This document shows positions 53,624 to 61,342 of a DNA stretch of 64,000 nt, piece after piece (position 1 is the first letter of the stretch; each line of letters begins with the position of its first letter). The notes under the pieces were generated by a model that saw nothing but the letters and a program-made list of their open reading frames with translations, was not told the DNA's origin and searched no databases. Where the stretch lies: positions 62,308 to 126,307 of the forward strand of contig NZ_PQVF01000011.1 of NCBI RefSeq assembly GCF_002920915.1, given 5' to 3'. The stretch comes from Solitalea longa. Its GTDB lineage: Bacteria; Bacteroidota; Bacteroidia; Sphingobacteriales; Sphingobacteriaceae. A program made the translations under genes and the position numbers.

Positions 53624-54019
53624 ATGAAAAAGTTATTATTGTTAGTGTTCATCATGTTTGCAGGTTTTAACCTTGCAAAAGCACAGTCGGCCGAATTTAA
53701 ATTTGAAAAAGAAGTGCATGATTTCGGTAAAATCAAAGAAGGAACAGTGGCTACTTACGATTTCAAATTTGTGAATGTAGGCGATGAGCCATTAATCATT
53801 ACTAACGTTACTGCTCCTTGTGGATGTACCGTTCCTAAATGGACTAAAGAGCCTGTGAAAAAAGGAGAAACCGGTATCGTTACTGTTTCATATAACAGTG
53901 CCGGCCGTCCAATGCCTTTTAATAAAAACGTAACGATCACTTCAAACTCAAAAACACCTAGTAAAGTACTTTATATTAAAGGTGAAGTTGAGCCAGCAGC
54001 TAAACCAGCCGGAAAATAA
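53624..54019 (+). CDS. DUF1573 family exported protein
   Basis: The 131-residue product has a signal peptide (LVFIMFAGFNLAKA, then Q) and the DUF1573 core: FEKEVHDFGKIKEGTVATYDFKF, the hallmark NVTAPCGCTVPKWTKEPVKKGETG and an immunoglobulin-like ending. The family is periplasmic or surface-attached, with unknown function. It ends in a Pro/Ala-rich tail (EPAAKPAGK). A terminator follows at 54047. Confidence 0.92.
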   Translation: MKKLLLLVFIMFAGFNLAKAQSAEFKFEKEVHDFGKIKEGTVATYDFKFVNVGDEPLIITNVTAPCGCTVPKWTKEPVKKGETGIVTVSYNSAGRPMPFNKNVTITSNSKTPSKVLYIKGEVEPAAKPAGK

Positions 54020-54046
54020 TTCGGTTTGGGTTTCGTATAAAAAATA

Positions 54047-54078
54047 AAAAAGTCCTCTGCTTAGCAGGGGACTTTTTT
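54047..54078 (+). terminator. Intrinsic terminator abutting the next start codon
   Basis: AAAAAGTCCTCTGC and GCAGGGGACTTTTT form a 14-bp stem (one T-G pair) with a TTA loop and a T-run. Its end is only about 12 bases before the aminotransferase ATG at 54091. Confidence 0.88.
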
Positions 54079-54090
54079 ATTTTTGTGGAA

Positions 54091-55317
54091 ATGCCCAAAA
54101 TATCGACCAAAGGGCTTCAAATGCCCGCTTCGCCCATCCGTAAGTTGACCCCTTTTGCTGAAAAAGCTAAAAGTGAGGGAAAAACCGTTTACCATTTAAA
54201 TATCGGTCAACCTGATATTGAAACGCCTGAAGGCATGCTTAATGCCATCAAATCCATTGATTTTAAAGTTTGGGCCTATACCCAATCAGAAGGTACTGTT
54301 CAGTACAGAAATAAGCTGGCCGAGTATTATCAGCATCATGGTTATACGATCAGCCCTACTGATATCCTGGTAACCGATGGAGGTTCAGAGGCTTTGACCA
54401 TCGCCATCAGTGCCTGCATTGATCATGGTGAGGAAGTTATTGTGCCTGAACCATTTTATGCTAACTACAACGCTTTCACCTGTTTATCGGACGTGGTGAT
54501 CAAACCTATTCAATCTTACATTGAGACTGGATTTGCCCTCCCTCCCATCAGTGAGTTTGAGCGAATGATCACGCCAAAGACGAAAGCCATCCTTATTTGC
54601 TCGCCAAATAACCCAACAGGTTATTTATATTCCAAAGAAGAGCTCATAGAGCTTAAAGAACTGGTAATCAAACACGACTTGTTTTTAATTTGTGATGAGG
54701 CCTATCGAGAGTTTTGCTATGATGGCAAAGAATTCATTTCTCCAGGACACCTTGAGGGACTTGAAGATCATTATATTATGATCGACACGGTTTCGAAAAG
54801 ATACAGTGCTTGTGGTGCTCGCTTAGGGGCAATGGTTACCCGTAATAAAGAGGTTTTTGCAGCTGCACTAAAATATGCACAGGCTCGTTTAGCACCTCCA
54901 GCCGTAGCTCAAATTGCTGCAACGGCCGCTATTGATACTCCACAAGCTTATTTCGATAAGGTAATTAATGAATATACTGAACGCCGTAATTTGCTGGTGA
55001 GCACACTTAATAAAATTGATGGTGTTTATTGCCCGAATCCGGGTGGGGCATTTTATGCCATTGTACGTTTACCTATAGATGACAGTGACCGTTTTTGCGA
55101 ATGGATACTTGACAAGTTTTCGTACGAGAACCAAACCGTAATGATGGCACCTGCTACCGGTTTTTATTCAACTCCGGGAGCTGGGCGCAACGAAGTTCGT
55201 ATGGCTTATGTGATCAACCAAAATGATTTGAAAAAGGCCTTGATCTGTTTGGAAAAGGCATTGCTCGAATATCCAGGAAGAATTGTTTCTGCTAAATCTG
55301 AAAAAGCTTCCTACTAA
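54091..55317 (+). CDS. PLP-dependent class I aminotransferase
   Basis: The 408-residue product has the fold type I signatures: YHLNIGQPDIETPEGML, LVTDGGSEALTIAISA, CSPNNPTGYLYSKEEL and the PLP-binding Lys region DTVSKRYSACGARLGAMV. Members act on aspartate, aromatic or branched substrates, which the sequence does not decide. The ATG at 54091 (MPKISTKGLQMPASPIRKL) fits relatives better than the GTG at 54085. The start lies directly after a terminator, so its mRNA leader must be very short unless the gene is read through from DUF1573. Confidence 0.9.
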   Translation: MPKISTKGLQMPASPIRKLTPFAEKAKSEGKTVYHLNIGQPDIETPEGMLNAIKSIDFKVWAYTQSEGTVQYRNKLAEYYQHHGYTISPTDILVTDGGSEALTIAISACIDHGEEVIVPEPFYANYNAFTCLSDVVIKPIQSYIETGFALPPISEFERMITPKTKAILICSPNNPTGYLYSKEELIELKELVIKHDLFLICDEAYREFCYDGKEFISPGHLEGLEDHYIMIDTVSKRYSACGARLGAMVTRNKEVFAAALKYAQARLAPPAVAQIAATAAIDTPQAYFDKVINEYTERRNLLVSTLNKIDGVYCPNPGGAFYAIVRLPIDDSDRFCEWILDKFSYENQTVMMAPATGFYSTPGAGRNEVRMAYVINQNDLKKALICLEKALLEYPGRIVSAKSEKASY

Positions 55318-55336
55318 AAGAATTTGACCCTAATTT

Positions 55337-55367
55337 AAAACGCCATTACTTAACAGTTTGGCGTTTT
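55337..55367. terminator. Intrinsic terminator
   Basis: AAAACGCCA and TGGCGTTTT form a 9-bp stem around a 13-base loop, followed by ATTTTT, between the convergent aminotransferase and moeB genes. Confidence 0.8.
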
Positions 55368-55382
55368 ATTTTTCCGGTTAGC

Positions 55383-56480
55383 TTAATATAATTGCATCGA
55401 ATCATCCACTTCCCTTGCCCACCGATCGATACCGCCGGTAAGGTTATACACTTTCGAAAACCCTTTGCTCATTAAATCCTCTGCGGCATGGCGGCTTCTG
55501 ATGCCATGATGGCAAATTAACACTACAGGTTGCTCTGAATTTAGTTCATTGATCCTTAAAGTTATTTCACGCAAAGGAATATGCACAGCCCTATCTATTT
55601 TACAGATCTCCAATTCAAACTCTTCACGTACATCAACCAATTGAATACCTGGTTCCAAAACCAGCCTTTCTGTTAACTCAACTGGTGTAATGTTATTTAG
55701 TATAAAGCTTGAACACAATGACTGGTAGTCATCAGGTTTAAGTTCGGTTATATTTTGATTTTCTTTTTTAGCCTGAAAATTGAAGATCAGGTGAGAATTA
55801 TCGAGAATATTGATAACCAACATTTTGTTGAACAAGACCTCACCTGTACCGGTGAGTATTTTAACCACTTCATTTGCCTGATAGCAACCCACAATGCCGG
55901 GCAAAACTCCTAACACACCATTAGCATTACAATCGGCAACCAAGCCATTTTCAGGTGCTGAAGGAAATAAACAGCGGTAAGTAGCGCTCGCTTGATAATT
56001 AAAAACACTGATCTGCCCTTCGTACTGATGAATGGCACCATAAACAAACGGTTTGTTCAACACTACACAGGCATCATTAATAAGGTAGCGGGTTTGAAAA
56101 TTATCGGTACAATCAACAACCACATCAAACAAGCTGATCAGCAACAGTGCATTTTCCACCCTTAAATGATCATTAAAAGGCAAAAGCTCAACATCGGGAT
56201 TTAAGGCATGCAAACGTTCAGTTGCCACCTGTACCTTTGATTTTCCTACATCAGCTACCGAATATAAAACCTGGCGATGAAGGTTACTCTCGCTTATCAG
56301 ATCCTTATCAATAATTCCAATTTTACCCACACCCATGCCTGTAAGGTATTGCAAAACAGGAACGCCTAAACCTCCAGCGCCAACTACTAAAACCGATGAG
56401 TTCAACAGTTTTTGCTGGGCTTCCTCTCCAAAGCCGATTAAAAGCAATTGACGATTGTATTTTTCTTTATTAAAATCCAT
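55383..56480 (-). CDS. moeB: MoeB/ThiF-family adenylyltransferase with C-terminal rhodanese domain
   Basis: The 365-residue product has an E1-like adenylation domain (VLVVGAGGLGVPVLQYLTGMG, IDKDLISESNLHRQVLY, DCTDNFQTRYLINDAC) and a rhodanese domain (residues about 270-362, VDVREEFELE and the active Cys in LICHHGIRSRHAAE). This fusion activates the C-terminus of MoaD or ThiS and provides sulfur for it. The nearby moaA argues for molybdopterin synthesis. It is divergent from the DUF7009-moaA pair, with an FNR-like palindrome between them. Confidence 0.9.
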   Translation of the reverse strand: MDFNKEKYNRQLLLIGFGEEAQQKLLNSSVLVVGAGGLGVPVLQYLTGMGVGKIGIIDKDLISESNLHRQVLYSVADVGKSKVQVATERLHALNPDVELLPFNDHLRVENALLLISLFDVVVDCTDNFQTRYLINDACVVLNKPFVYGAIHQYEGQISVFNYQASATYRCLFPSAPENGLVADCNANGVLGVLPGIVGCYQANEVVKILTGTGEVLFNKMLVINILDNSHLIFNFQAKKENQNITELKPDDYQSLCSSFILNNITPVELTERLVLEPGIQLVDVREEFELEICKIDRAVHIPLREITLRINELNSEQPVVLICHHGIRSRHAAEDLMSKGFSKVYNLTGGIDRWAREVDDSMQLY

Positions 56481-56662
56481 TTTTCCTTAGCGATATTAAC
56501 TAAAATAGCCAGAAACTACTATTCATTTGTAACTTTCATTTATGCTATTGCAACTAACTTGATCTTTAATCCAAACTTCTAAATAAAATCCTAAAAACAA
56601 TCCATAAAATCAATCCAAAACATTTTAAAAATCAAAAAACATTCAATATTCAACCAAGTTAG

Positions 56663-56676
56663 ATGATCAAGATCAT
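56663..56676. promoter_or_regulatory. FNR/CRP-like palindrome between moeB and the DUF7009-moaA pair
   Basis: ATGATC-AA-GATCAT is a perfect inverted repeat whose core TGAT-N4-ATCA matches the inner bases of the FNR/CRP-family site TTGAT-N4-ATCAA. It lies 70 bases before the DUF7009 ATG and about 180 bases before moeB. Oxygen- or nitrate-responsive control of molybdenum-cofactor genes would be sensible, but no regulator is present in the window. Confidence 0.5.
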
Positions 56677-56745
56677 GATTTACCAAAATCAATATCGCTA
56701 ATTGTATTCAAATGATTTATATTAGCCTTATTCTTATAAAGGGAT

Positions 56746-57117
56746 ATGAAAATCAGAATAAAAGCAAATACGATCAGGTTTCGATTAGACAAAAACGACA
56801 TTTTATTGATCAATGAAAGCGGGCACACAAAAGAAGAAACATCAATAGCGAATGGCAAACTTCATTTTTGTATAAAATCAAAGCCTATTGAAACTGCAGT
56901 TATAAAGCTCGATCCATTTTCTGTTCACCTTTTAGTGCCTGAAACGCAACTACTCAACTGGAGTAAAAGTGATGAAAACGGCTTGTATTTAAGCTTAAAA
57001 AACGATGATCAATCGGAATTAAAGATCGCTATTGAAAAGGATTATAAATGCCTGACCGAGCGAAATGAAGATGAAACTGCATCATTTGATAATCCTTTAT
57101 CGGCTCATAACTGTTAA
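56746..57117 (+). CDS. DUF7009 family protein
   Basis: The 123-residue product begins MKIRIKANTIRFRLDKNDI and ends with a conserved tail CLTERNEDETASFDNPL, then HNC. This is the pattern of a small Bacteroidota family (DUF7009) often next to molybdenum-cofactor genes, an assignment made from memory. The C-terminal Cys and acidic residues could bind a metal; that is an inference. It is three bases from moaA and certainly cotranscribed with it. Confidence 0.72.
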   Translation: MKIRIKANTIRFRLDKNDILLINESGHTKEETSIANGKLHFCIKSKPIETAVIKLDPFSVHLLVPETQLLNWSKSDENGLYLSLKNDDQSELKIAIEKDYKCLTERNEDETASFDNPLSAHNC

Positions 57118-57120
57118 AAC

Positions 57121-58098
57121 ATGCTGATCGATAAATTCGGACGTGAGATAAACTACCTGCGATTGGCCATTACCGACCGTTGTAATCTGCGTTGCAGTTA
57201 TTGCATGCCCGAACACCAGCATTTTTTGAATCGTGAAGAACTGCTTTCATTCGAAGAAATTTTGTTTTTGACAGATTCCTTAAGTAAAGCCGGTATTAAT
57301 AAGGTAAGAATCACGGGTGGGGAGCCTTTTGTGCGCAAGGACACAGCCTATTTGATTCGGGAGATCTCAAAAATTGAACGCATCAACCAGCTTTCTATAA
57401 CCACCAATGGGGTTTTAACCAATCAATATTTAAATGAACTGCAGGACGCAAATGTTTCAGGAGTTAATTTGAGTTTGGATACCTTAAACCCTAAAAAGTT
57501 TTTTGCTTTAACTAAGCGCGATGAGTTTGATTCGGTTCAACGATCGTTTCATTCGTTAATTAACCATGGTTTTAATTTGAAATTAAACGTGGTGGTTATG
57601 AACCATTTTAACACCGATGAGATCTATGATTTTATTGAGCTAAGCCGGAATCATCCTATTAGCATTCGTTTTATTGAAGAGATGCCTTTTAACGGCCAGG
57701 GAAATGATTATTCGGGAATTACATGGAACTACACTACCATTTTAAATCATATAGAACAACACTATAAGCTGGTTAAACTCCCAGAACAGGCTAATGCCAT
57801 TTCATTTAGTTATCGTGTTGAGGGTTTTGCCGGAACGATTGGCATTATCCCAGCTTACTCCCGTTCATTATGCGGAAGCTGTAACCGATTACGCGTTACA
57901 CCTACCGGCGGATTAAAGCTTTGTTTATACGGGAAAGATGTACTGAACGTAAGGGATTTAATTCGCTCGGGCATCAGCGAACAAAACCTTATCAGCACCA
58001 TCCAAAACGTTGTTTTAAACAAGCCAATAAATGGCTTTGAGGCTGAAAAGCAAAACGATCTCCCCATTCACGAGAGTATGTCAATGATCGGTGGGTAA
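57121..58098 (+). CDS. moaA: GTP 3',8-cyclase (MoaA)
   Basis: MoaA is a radical-SAM enzyme that starts molybdopterin synthesis by rearranging GTP. The 325-residue product has the radical-SAM Fe-S motif CNLRCSYCMPE (Cys 21, 25, 28), the SAM-binding ITGGEPFVRKD and the second Fe-S cluster in CGSCNRLRVTPTGGLKLCLYG. Length and motifs are normal. moaC and moaE, which would complete the pathway, are not in the window. The frame ends 120 bases before the tmRNA gene. Confidence 0.95.
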   Translation: MLIDKFGREINYLRLAITDRCNLRCSYCMPEHQHFLNREELLSFEEILFLTDSLSKAGINKVRITGGEPFVRKDTAYLIREISKIERINQLSITTNGVLTNQYLNELQDANVSGVNLSLDTLNPKKFFALTKRDEFDSVQRSFHSLINHGFNLKLNVVVMNHFNTDEIYDFIELSRNHPISIRFIEEMPFNGQGNDYSGITWNYTTILNHIEQHYKLVKLPEQANAISFSYRVEGFAGTIGIIPAYSRSLCGSCNRLRVTPTGGLKLCLYGKDVLNVRDLIRSGISEQNLISTIQNVVLNKPINGFEAEKQNDLPIHESMSMIGG

Positions 58099-58173
58099 GT
58101 TCCATCGAACGTTTTTTATAAATCCCCCTTCCATTTAAAACAGAAAATAAAGACAAAGGCAATCACATCCGCA

Positions 58174-58205
58174 CTTGCTAGAGAGCAGCTAATGCCCTAT
58201 ATTTG
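58174..58205 (+). promoter_or_regulatory. Promoter of the tmRNA gene
   Basis: CTTG (58174-58177), a 20-base spacer and TATATTTG (58198-58205) match the Bacteroidota promoter pattern. Transcription would begin near 58212, just before the mature tmRNA 5' end at 58221. Confidence 0.75.
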
Positions 58206-58220
58206 CAACCTTACACAAAT

Positions 58221-58615
58221 GGGCTCGACCGGAATTGACAGGGTGGAAGATTTGTGTGTAAGCATGCCAGGCGTTGTTGGGAGTGCCTGTAAAAGAAAAC
58301 CTTCAATCTATAAACGGCGAAAATAACTACGCTCTTGCTGCGTAATTTTTACAGATGTAAAAATCACTTTTATCTGGCATAGTGCCAGAGGCAAGATGTT
58401 CCCCAAAAGCGCAATCCTTCCGCGTTTGACCAGGGGGCACTAAAAAGAAGGAATAAGGTTAGTAACGCTTCGCAGCTAACCCGACAATTAAAGAAGCTAA
58501 GCTGTAATTAGCCTGTAGGCGGGCAGGTTACGGTCGAAAATTAAACACCAACTAAGCACGTAGAAAGCGCAACAAATCCCATGTTTGGACGAGGGTTCGA
58601 ATCCCTCCGGGTCCA
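58221..58615 (+). ncRNA. ssrA: tmRNA (trans-translation RNA)
   Basis: tmRNA rescues stalled ribosomes and tags the broken proteins for proteolysis. The 5' end GGGCTCG pairs with CGGGTCC (58608-58614) as a seven-pair acceptor stem with two G-U pairs. The T-arm GAGGGTTCGAATCCCTC precedes it. CCA is not encoded; after the discriminator A comes CAA. The tag frame is GGC GAA AAT AAC TAC GCT CTT GCT GCG TAA (58316-58345), giving (A)GENNYALAA with the standard LAA end. Pseudoknot sequences fill the interior. SmpB is encoded at 7901. Confidence 0.96.
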
Positions 58616-58647
58616 CAATTTAATTTAAAAAACATCATTTAAACGCC

Positions 58648-58675
58648 AAAAAGAGCCGTTTCAAGGCTCTTTTTT
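58648..58675 (+). terminator. tmRNA terminator
   Basis: AAAAAGAGCC and GGCTCTTTTT enclose a seven-base loop and run into ATTT, 33 bases after the tmRNA 3' end. Confidence 0.88.
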
Positions 58676-58682
58676 ATTTGGG

Positions 58683-58702
58683 GTACAACATAGGTACAAC
58701 AT
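58683..58702. repeat. Tandem GTACAACAT repeats beside tmRNA
   Basis: GTACAACAT-AG-GTACAACAT lies 68 bases beyond the tmRNA 3' end. Two 9-bp direct repeats at an 11-bp period are the kind of array to which integrases bind near tRNA/tmRNA attachment sites. They mark the start of the accessory-looking region. Function is inferred from position only. Confidence 0.4.
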
Positions 58703-58808
58703 TTTAAAATATTATTTCTTTGCATCCTTCTGTGCTTTTTTGCACTACTATAATTTTCTAAAAACCTTACCCCTCCCCTTTCTTTGTCATAATCAAATAT
58801 TTAAATCT

Positions 58809-59612
58809 ATGGCAAGACAAAAAGGCTCCTTAAAGTATGTGGGCACCCTGGGCGATATCCGCCACTTCAAAATCAAAGGTCAAAAAGGTTACTTTGCCGG
58901 TATGGTTGGCGGTCCAACTGGTGAGCAAGTAAAAACTGCTAACGAGTTCCGTCGAACCCGCGAAAACATGAATGAGTTTGGCGGTTCGGCCAAAGCCGGT
59001 AAATCGTTGAGAACAGCATTTGCCTCATTACTTAATTCAATGTCTGATCCGCAGCTAACTGGCCGGGTAACTGCGGTAATGAAAAAAATCAACCTGGAGG
59101 ATCAATCAGAAGCTCGTGGTTACCGCGCTATCCTCATTTCTCAGCAACCTCAGTATTTATTGGGTATTCAGTTTAATCGCAAGATTAATTTTGACACCGT
59201 GTTTAATGTACCGTTTACTGTAACTCCTGCAGTTAACCGTTTAAGTGCCGATTTACAAGTGGAAGCATTTGATCCGTTTAGCAAGATAAGAGCTCCCTTA
59301 GGTGCTACCCATTTTAAAGTAGTCCTGGCATTAGGTGTGGTTTCGGATTATGCCTATAATGAAGCTACAAAAACTTATGAGCCTTTGGCTGCAGCGGAAA
59401 ACGAAGCTTCGGCCGTAGCAATCTCTGATTACCAGGATTTGAAACAAGCGGTACCAGCTTTGAACTTAAGCACAGCTTTATCAAACTTGGCAACGGTTTC
59501 AACCGATGCAACTGTAATGGCTGCTATTGGGGTAGAATTCTACCAGCAAGTTGGCGCCAATTACTACTTGTTGAGCGGAAGCAATGCGTTAAAACTGATT
59601 GCTACCTTTTAA
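58809..59612 (+). CDS. Uncharacterised phage-like protein (267 aa)
   Basis: The 267-residue soluble protein has no signal peptide. It starts MARQKGSLKYVGTLGDIRHF and continues with a Gly/Lys-rich N-terminal region (KGQKGYFAGMVGGPTGEQ) and a beta-rich rest (YLLGIQFNRKINFDTVFNVP). I know no named family. Similar openings occur in Bacteroidota next to DUF5675 genes, from memory. I chose the ATG at 58809 because the 23 residues before it in the frame are unlike the family start. It is the first gene of a four-gene run with gaps of two bases or small overlaps. Confidence 0.55.
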   Translation: MARQKGSLKYVGTLGDIRHFKIKGQKGYFAGMVGGPTGEQVKTANEFRRTRENMNEFGGSAKAGKSLRTAFASLLNSMSDPQLTGRVTAVMKKINLEDQSEARGYRAILISQQPQYLLGIQFNRKINFDTVFNVPFTVTPAVNRLSADLQVEAFDPFSKIRAPLGATHFKVVLALGVVSDYAYNEATKTYEPLAAAENEASAVAISDYQDLKQAVPALNLSTALSNLATVSTDATVMAAIGVEFYQQVGANYYLLSGSNALKLIATF

Positions 59613-59614
59613 AG

Positions 59615-60067
59615 ATGGCACTTATTGAACTTAAACGAATGGCTCAGGGAAAATCATCCACCCTGAGCCATTTATATGTTAACGGAATTTTTGCGTGTTA
59701 TCTTTTAGAAGATGCGATACGTAAAACTAAAGTACCAGGTAAAACGTGCATACCGGAAGGTTCTTACAAACTCCTGTTAAATACATGGGGAGGCATGAAC
59801 TTGGATTACCGAAAGCGATATCCAATAATGCATAAAGGAATGATCGAGATCTCGGGCATCCCTAATTTCAAATCGGTCTACCTGCATATTGGCAATACCA
59901 TTAATGACACTGCAGGTTGCCCGCTATTTGGTTCCTGGTATAATTTGGTGAATGACGAATTTGAAGTTTACCAATCACGCCTGGCTTATGAACGCATCTA
60001 TCCCGTACTAACAAGAATCGTTGCTGCTGAATCTGTTCATTTAACAGTTACCAATCAACACCTCTAA
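59615..60067 (+). CDS. DUF5675 family protein
   Basis: The 150-residue product matches the DUF5675 pattern: LYVNGIFACYLLEDAIRKTKVPGKTCIPEGSY, a central YPIMHKGMIEI and the signature VYLHIGNTINDTAGCPLFG. The conserved His and Cys spaced as HIGN-x5-AGC recall the His-Cys arrangement of L,D-transpeptidase-like enzymes, so a peptidoglycan role is possible; this is speculation. The gene is two bases after the 267-aa gene and two bases before the next. Confidence 0.75.
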   Translation: MALIELKRMAQGKSSTLSHLYVNGIFACYLLEDAIRKTKVPGKTCIPEGSYKLLLNTWGGMNLDYRKRYPIMHKGMIEISGIPNFKSVYLHIGNTINDTAGCPLFGSWYNLVNDEFEVYQSRLAYERIYPVLTRIVAAESVHLTVTNQHL

Positions 60068-60069
60068 TT

Positions 60070-60318
60070 ATGTCAGAACTTGGAATTTTCTTTGGGTCCT
60101 TAATAAGTTTGCTCCTTTCGGTAGTAGCCTATTTCATCCGACAGCTGCATACTGATTTCAGAAAAGTAGAACGCGATTTATCAGAAGTAAAAACCACTAC
60201 CTCGCTGATCAAATCTGAATTTAAAAACGGTTACGATCTACTAAACCAGAAAGTAAGTTATCTGGAAAAACGAATTGAAATTTTAGAACATCAACAATTT
60301 AAAAACTATGAACACTGA
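60070..60318 (+). CDS. Small membrane protein with coiled coil (holin-like)
   Basis: The 82-residue product has one N-terminal hydrophobic helix (LGIFFGSLISLLLSVVAYFI) and a charged coiled-coil tail (VERDLSEVKTTTSLIKSEF, VSYLEKRIEILEHQQF). The shape is that of several phage holin-accessory or hemolysin XhlA-like proteins. It overlaps the start of the next gene by 11 bases. Confidence 0.6.
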   Translation: MSELGIFFGSLISLLLSVVAYFIRQLHTDFRKVERDLSEVKTTTSLIKSEFKNGYDLLNQKVSYLEKRIEILEHQQFKNYEH

Positions 60319-60529
60319 TAAAAAAATTACCCTGGTTGACCGGGTAAAGTCTCCAACTCCTAAATTCTTCCGCAAGGTCCGCACAATTGGTCTTATGATT
60401 GGCGCTATCGGCGGAGCACTATTGGCCGCTCCTGTTGCACTGCCTGCCGTGGTTGGAACCATTGCAGGTTATCTGGCAACAATTGGCGTGGTGGCCTCGG
60501 CCGTCAGCCAAACGGCTGTCAGGGATTAA
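60308..60529 (+). CDS. Small two-helix membrane protein (holin-like)
   Basis: The 73-residue product has a basic N-terminus (KKITLVDRVKSPTPKFFRKV) and two hydrophobic stretches rich in Gly/Ala (IGLMIGAIGGALLAAPVALP and VVGTIAGYLATIGVVASAV). This is the topology of a small class II holin, although no family is certain. It is the last gene of the four-gene cassette and is followed by a terminator at 60554. Confidence 0.6.
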   Translation: MNTDKKITLVDRVKSPTPKFFRKVRTIGLMIGAIGGALLAAPVALPAVVGTIAGYLATIGVVASAVSQTAVRD

Positions 60530-60553
60530 ACAAATACTTAATTGATTTAAAAC

Positions 60554-60582
60554 AAAGTCCTGGGCTTACCACTCAGGACTTT
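60554..60582. terminator. Intrinsic terminator of the phage-like cassette
   Basis: AAAGTCCTG and CAGGACTTT form a perfect 9-bp stem around an 11-base loop, followed by TTA, 24 bases after the last cassette gene. Confidence 0.75.
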
Positions 60583-60659
60583 TACTTAGCGGCCTAGCCG
60601 GATATGAAATATGTATGCTTTACATAAGGCTTAAATGTTGTTTAAGGCATTAAGTGGCC

Positions 60660-61070
60660 TTAGCGCAGCAGTTTGTATAGCAATACCTTTTTAGCTTCTT
60701 TAATGAGCTTAATTTGGCTTTCTATGATTTTACTGTGTTGGTTAAGGGATCGAATAACCGAAACGCTCTGCTTGAACTCTAATGGTTTTTCATTGATTTT
60801 GATTAGAGCGGTTTTAATGACTGTTGATAGATCATCTAACCGGATAAAAGGAATAACTGAACCGGTTATGAATGGCAGAAAATAACCGCCCTGCCAAAGA
60901 CCAAAACATAGAGTGAAAAGCTGCTCTTTTTCTTGTTCATCCTTACAAATACAGGTAAAGCAATTTGGGCAAGGATTTTCTAACGGTTTTCCTGAATTGC
61001 AGCCTTTTGAAAGTAGATAGAATTCAAAGGTTGACTTGGCGTTTTTCTGAGAATAGGTTTTGAGGCGCAT
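60660..61070 (-). CDS. Cys-containing conserved protein (possibly DUF6943)
   Basis: The 136-residue product has a central Cys-rich segment (CPNCFTCICKDEQEKEQLF), preceded by LLSKGCNSGKPLENP and followed by WQGGYFLPFITGSVIPFIRL. I recall a Bacteroidota family (DUF6943) with this same pattern, often on mobile elements, but I cannot confirm it. The CxxCxxCxC motif could bind zinc. The rest is helical. It is the first of the minus-strand genes of the island and has no close neighbour. Confidence 0.6.
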   Translation of the reverse strand: MRLKTYSQKNAKSTFEFYLLSKGCNSGKPLENPCPNCFTCICKDEQEKEQLFTLCFGLWQGGYFLPFITGSVIPFIRLDDLSTVIKTALIKINEKPLEFKQSVSVIRSLNQHSKIIESQIKLIKEAKKVLLYKLLR

Positions 61071-61342
61071 AACTTGAGTTTTAAAGTTTTGCGCTTCGCG
61101 CTCTAATTCTAAAAGAGAGAAAGAAAAAACTAGAAAAAAGAAAAGAGAAAGCCGCTAGTTTAGGGGCGCGGGTTAGCCTCCAAAAGGAAACGGAATAAAT
61201 GGGCTTGGGGGCAAAGGCCTTGTGGGTTTATGCCGTAGTCTTTTGGAGGGTATAAGAAAGGGGCTTATGCAAGCCCCTTAACTTTGGTGTATCTTTTATT
61301 TTTGGAAATTAAGCCCTTATAATTAACGAGTTTGTGGGCGCG
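61071..61342. other. Non-coding island tract with stems
   Basis: Within these 272 bases the tract 61140-61280 is markedly richer in G on the plus strand than the surrounding genome. It contains GCGCTTCGCGC (61091-61101), a 10-bp inverted repeat CCTCCAAAAG/CTTTTGGAGG (61176-61185 and 61240-61249), and a hairpin AAGGGGCTT-ATGC-AAGCCCCTT (61258-61279), which may terminate the S1 gene. No protein is apparent. It could be a structured RNA or a mobile-element control region. Confidence 0.45.
61258..61279. terminator. Hairpin beyond the S1 protein gene
   Basis: AAGGGGCTT and AAGCCCCTT form a perfect 9-bp stem with an ATGC loop, 64 bases beyond the stop of the minus-strand gene at 61343. A and G rather than a T-run follow on the minus strand, so its terminator role is uncertain. 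Confidence 0.55.
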
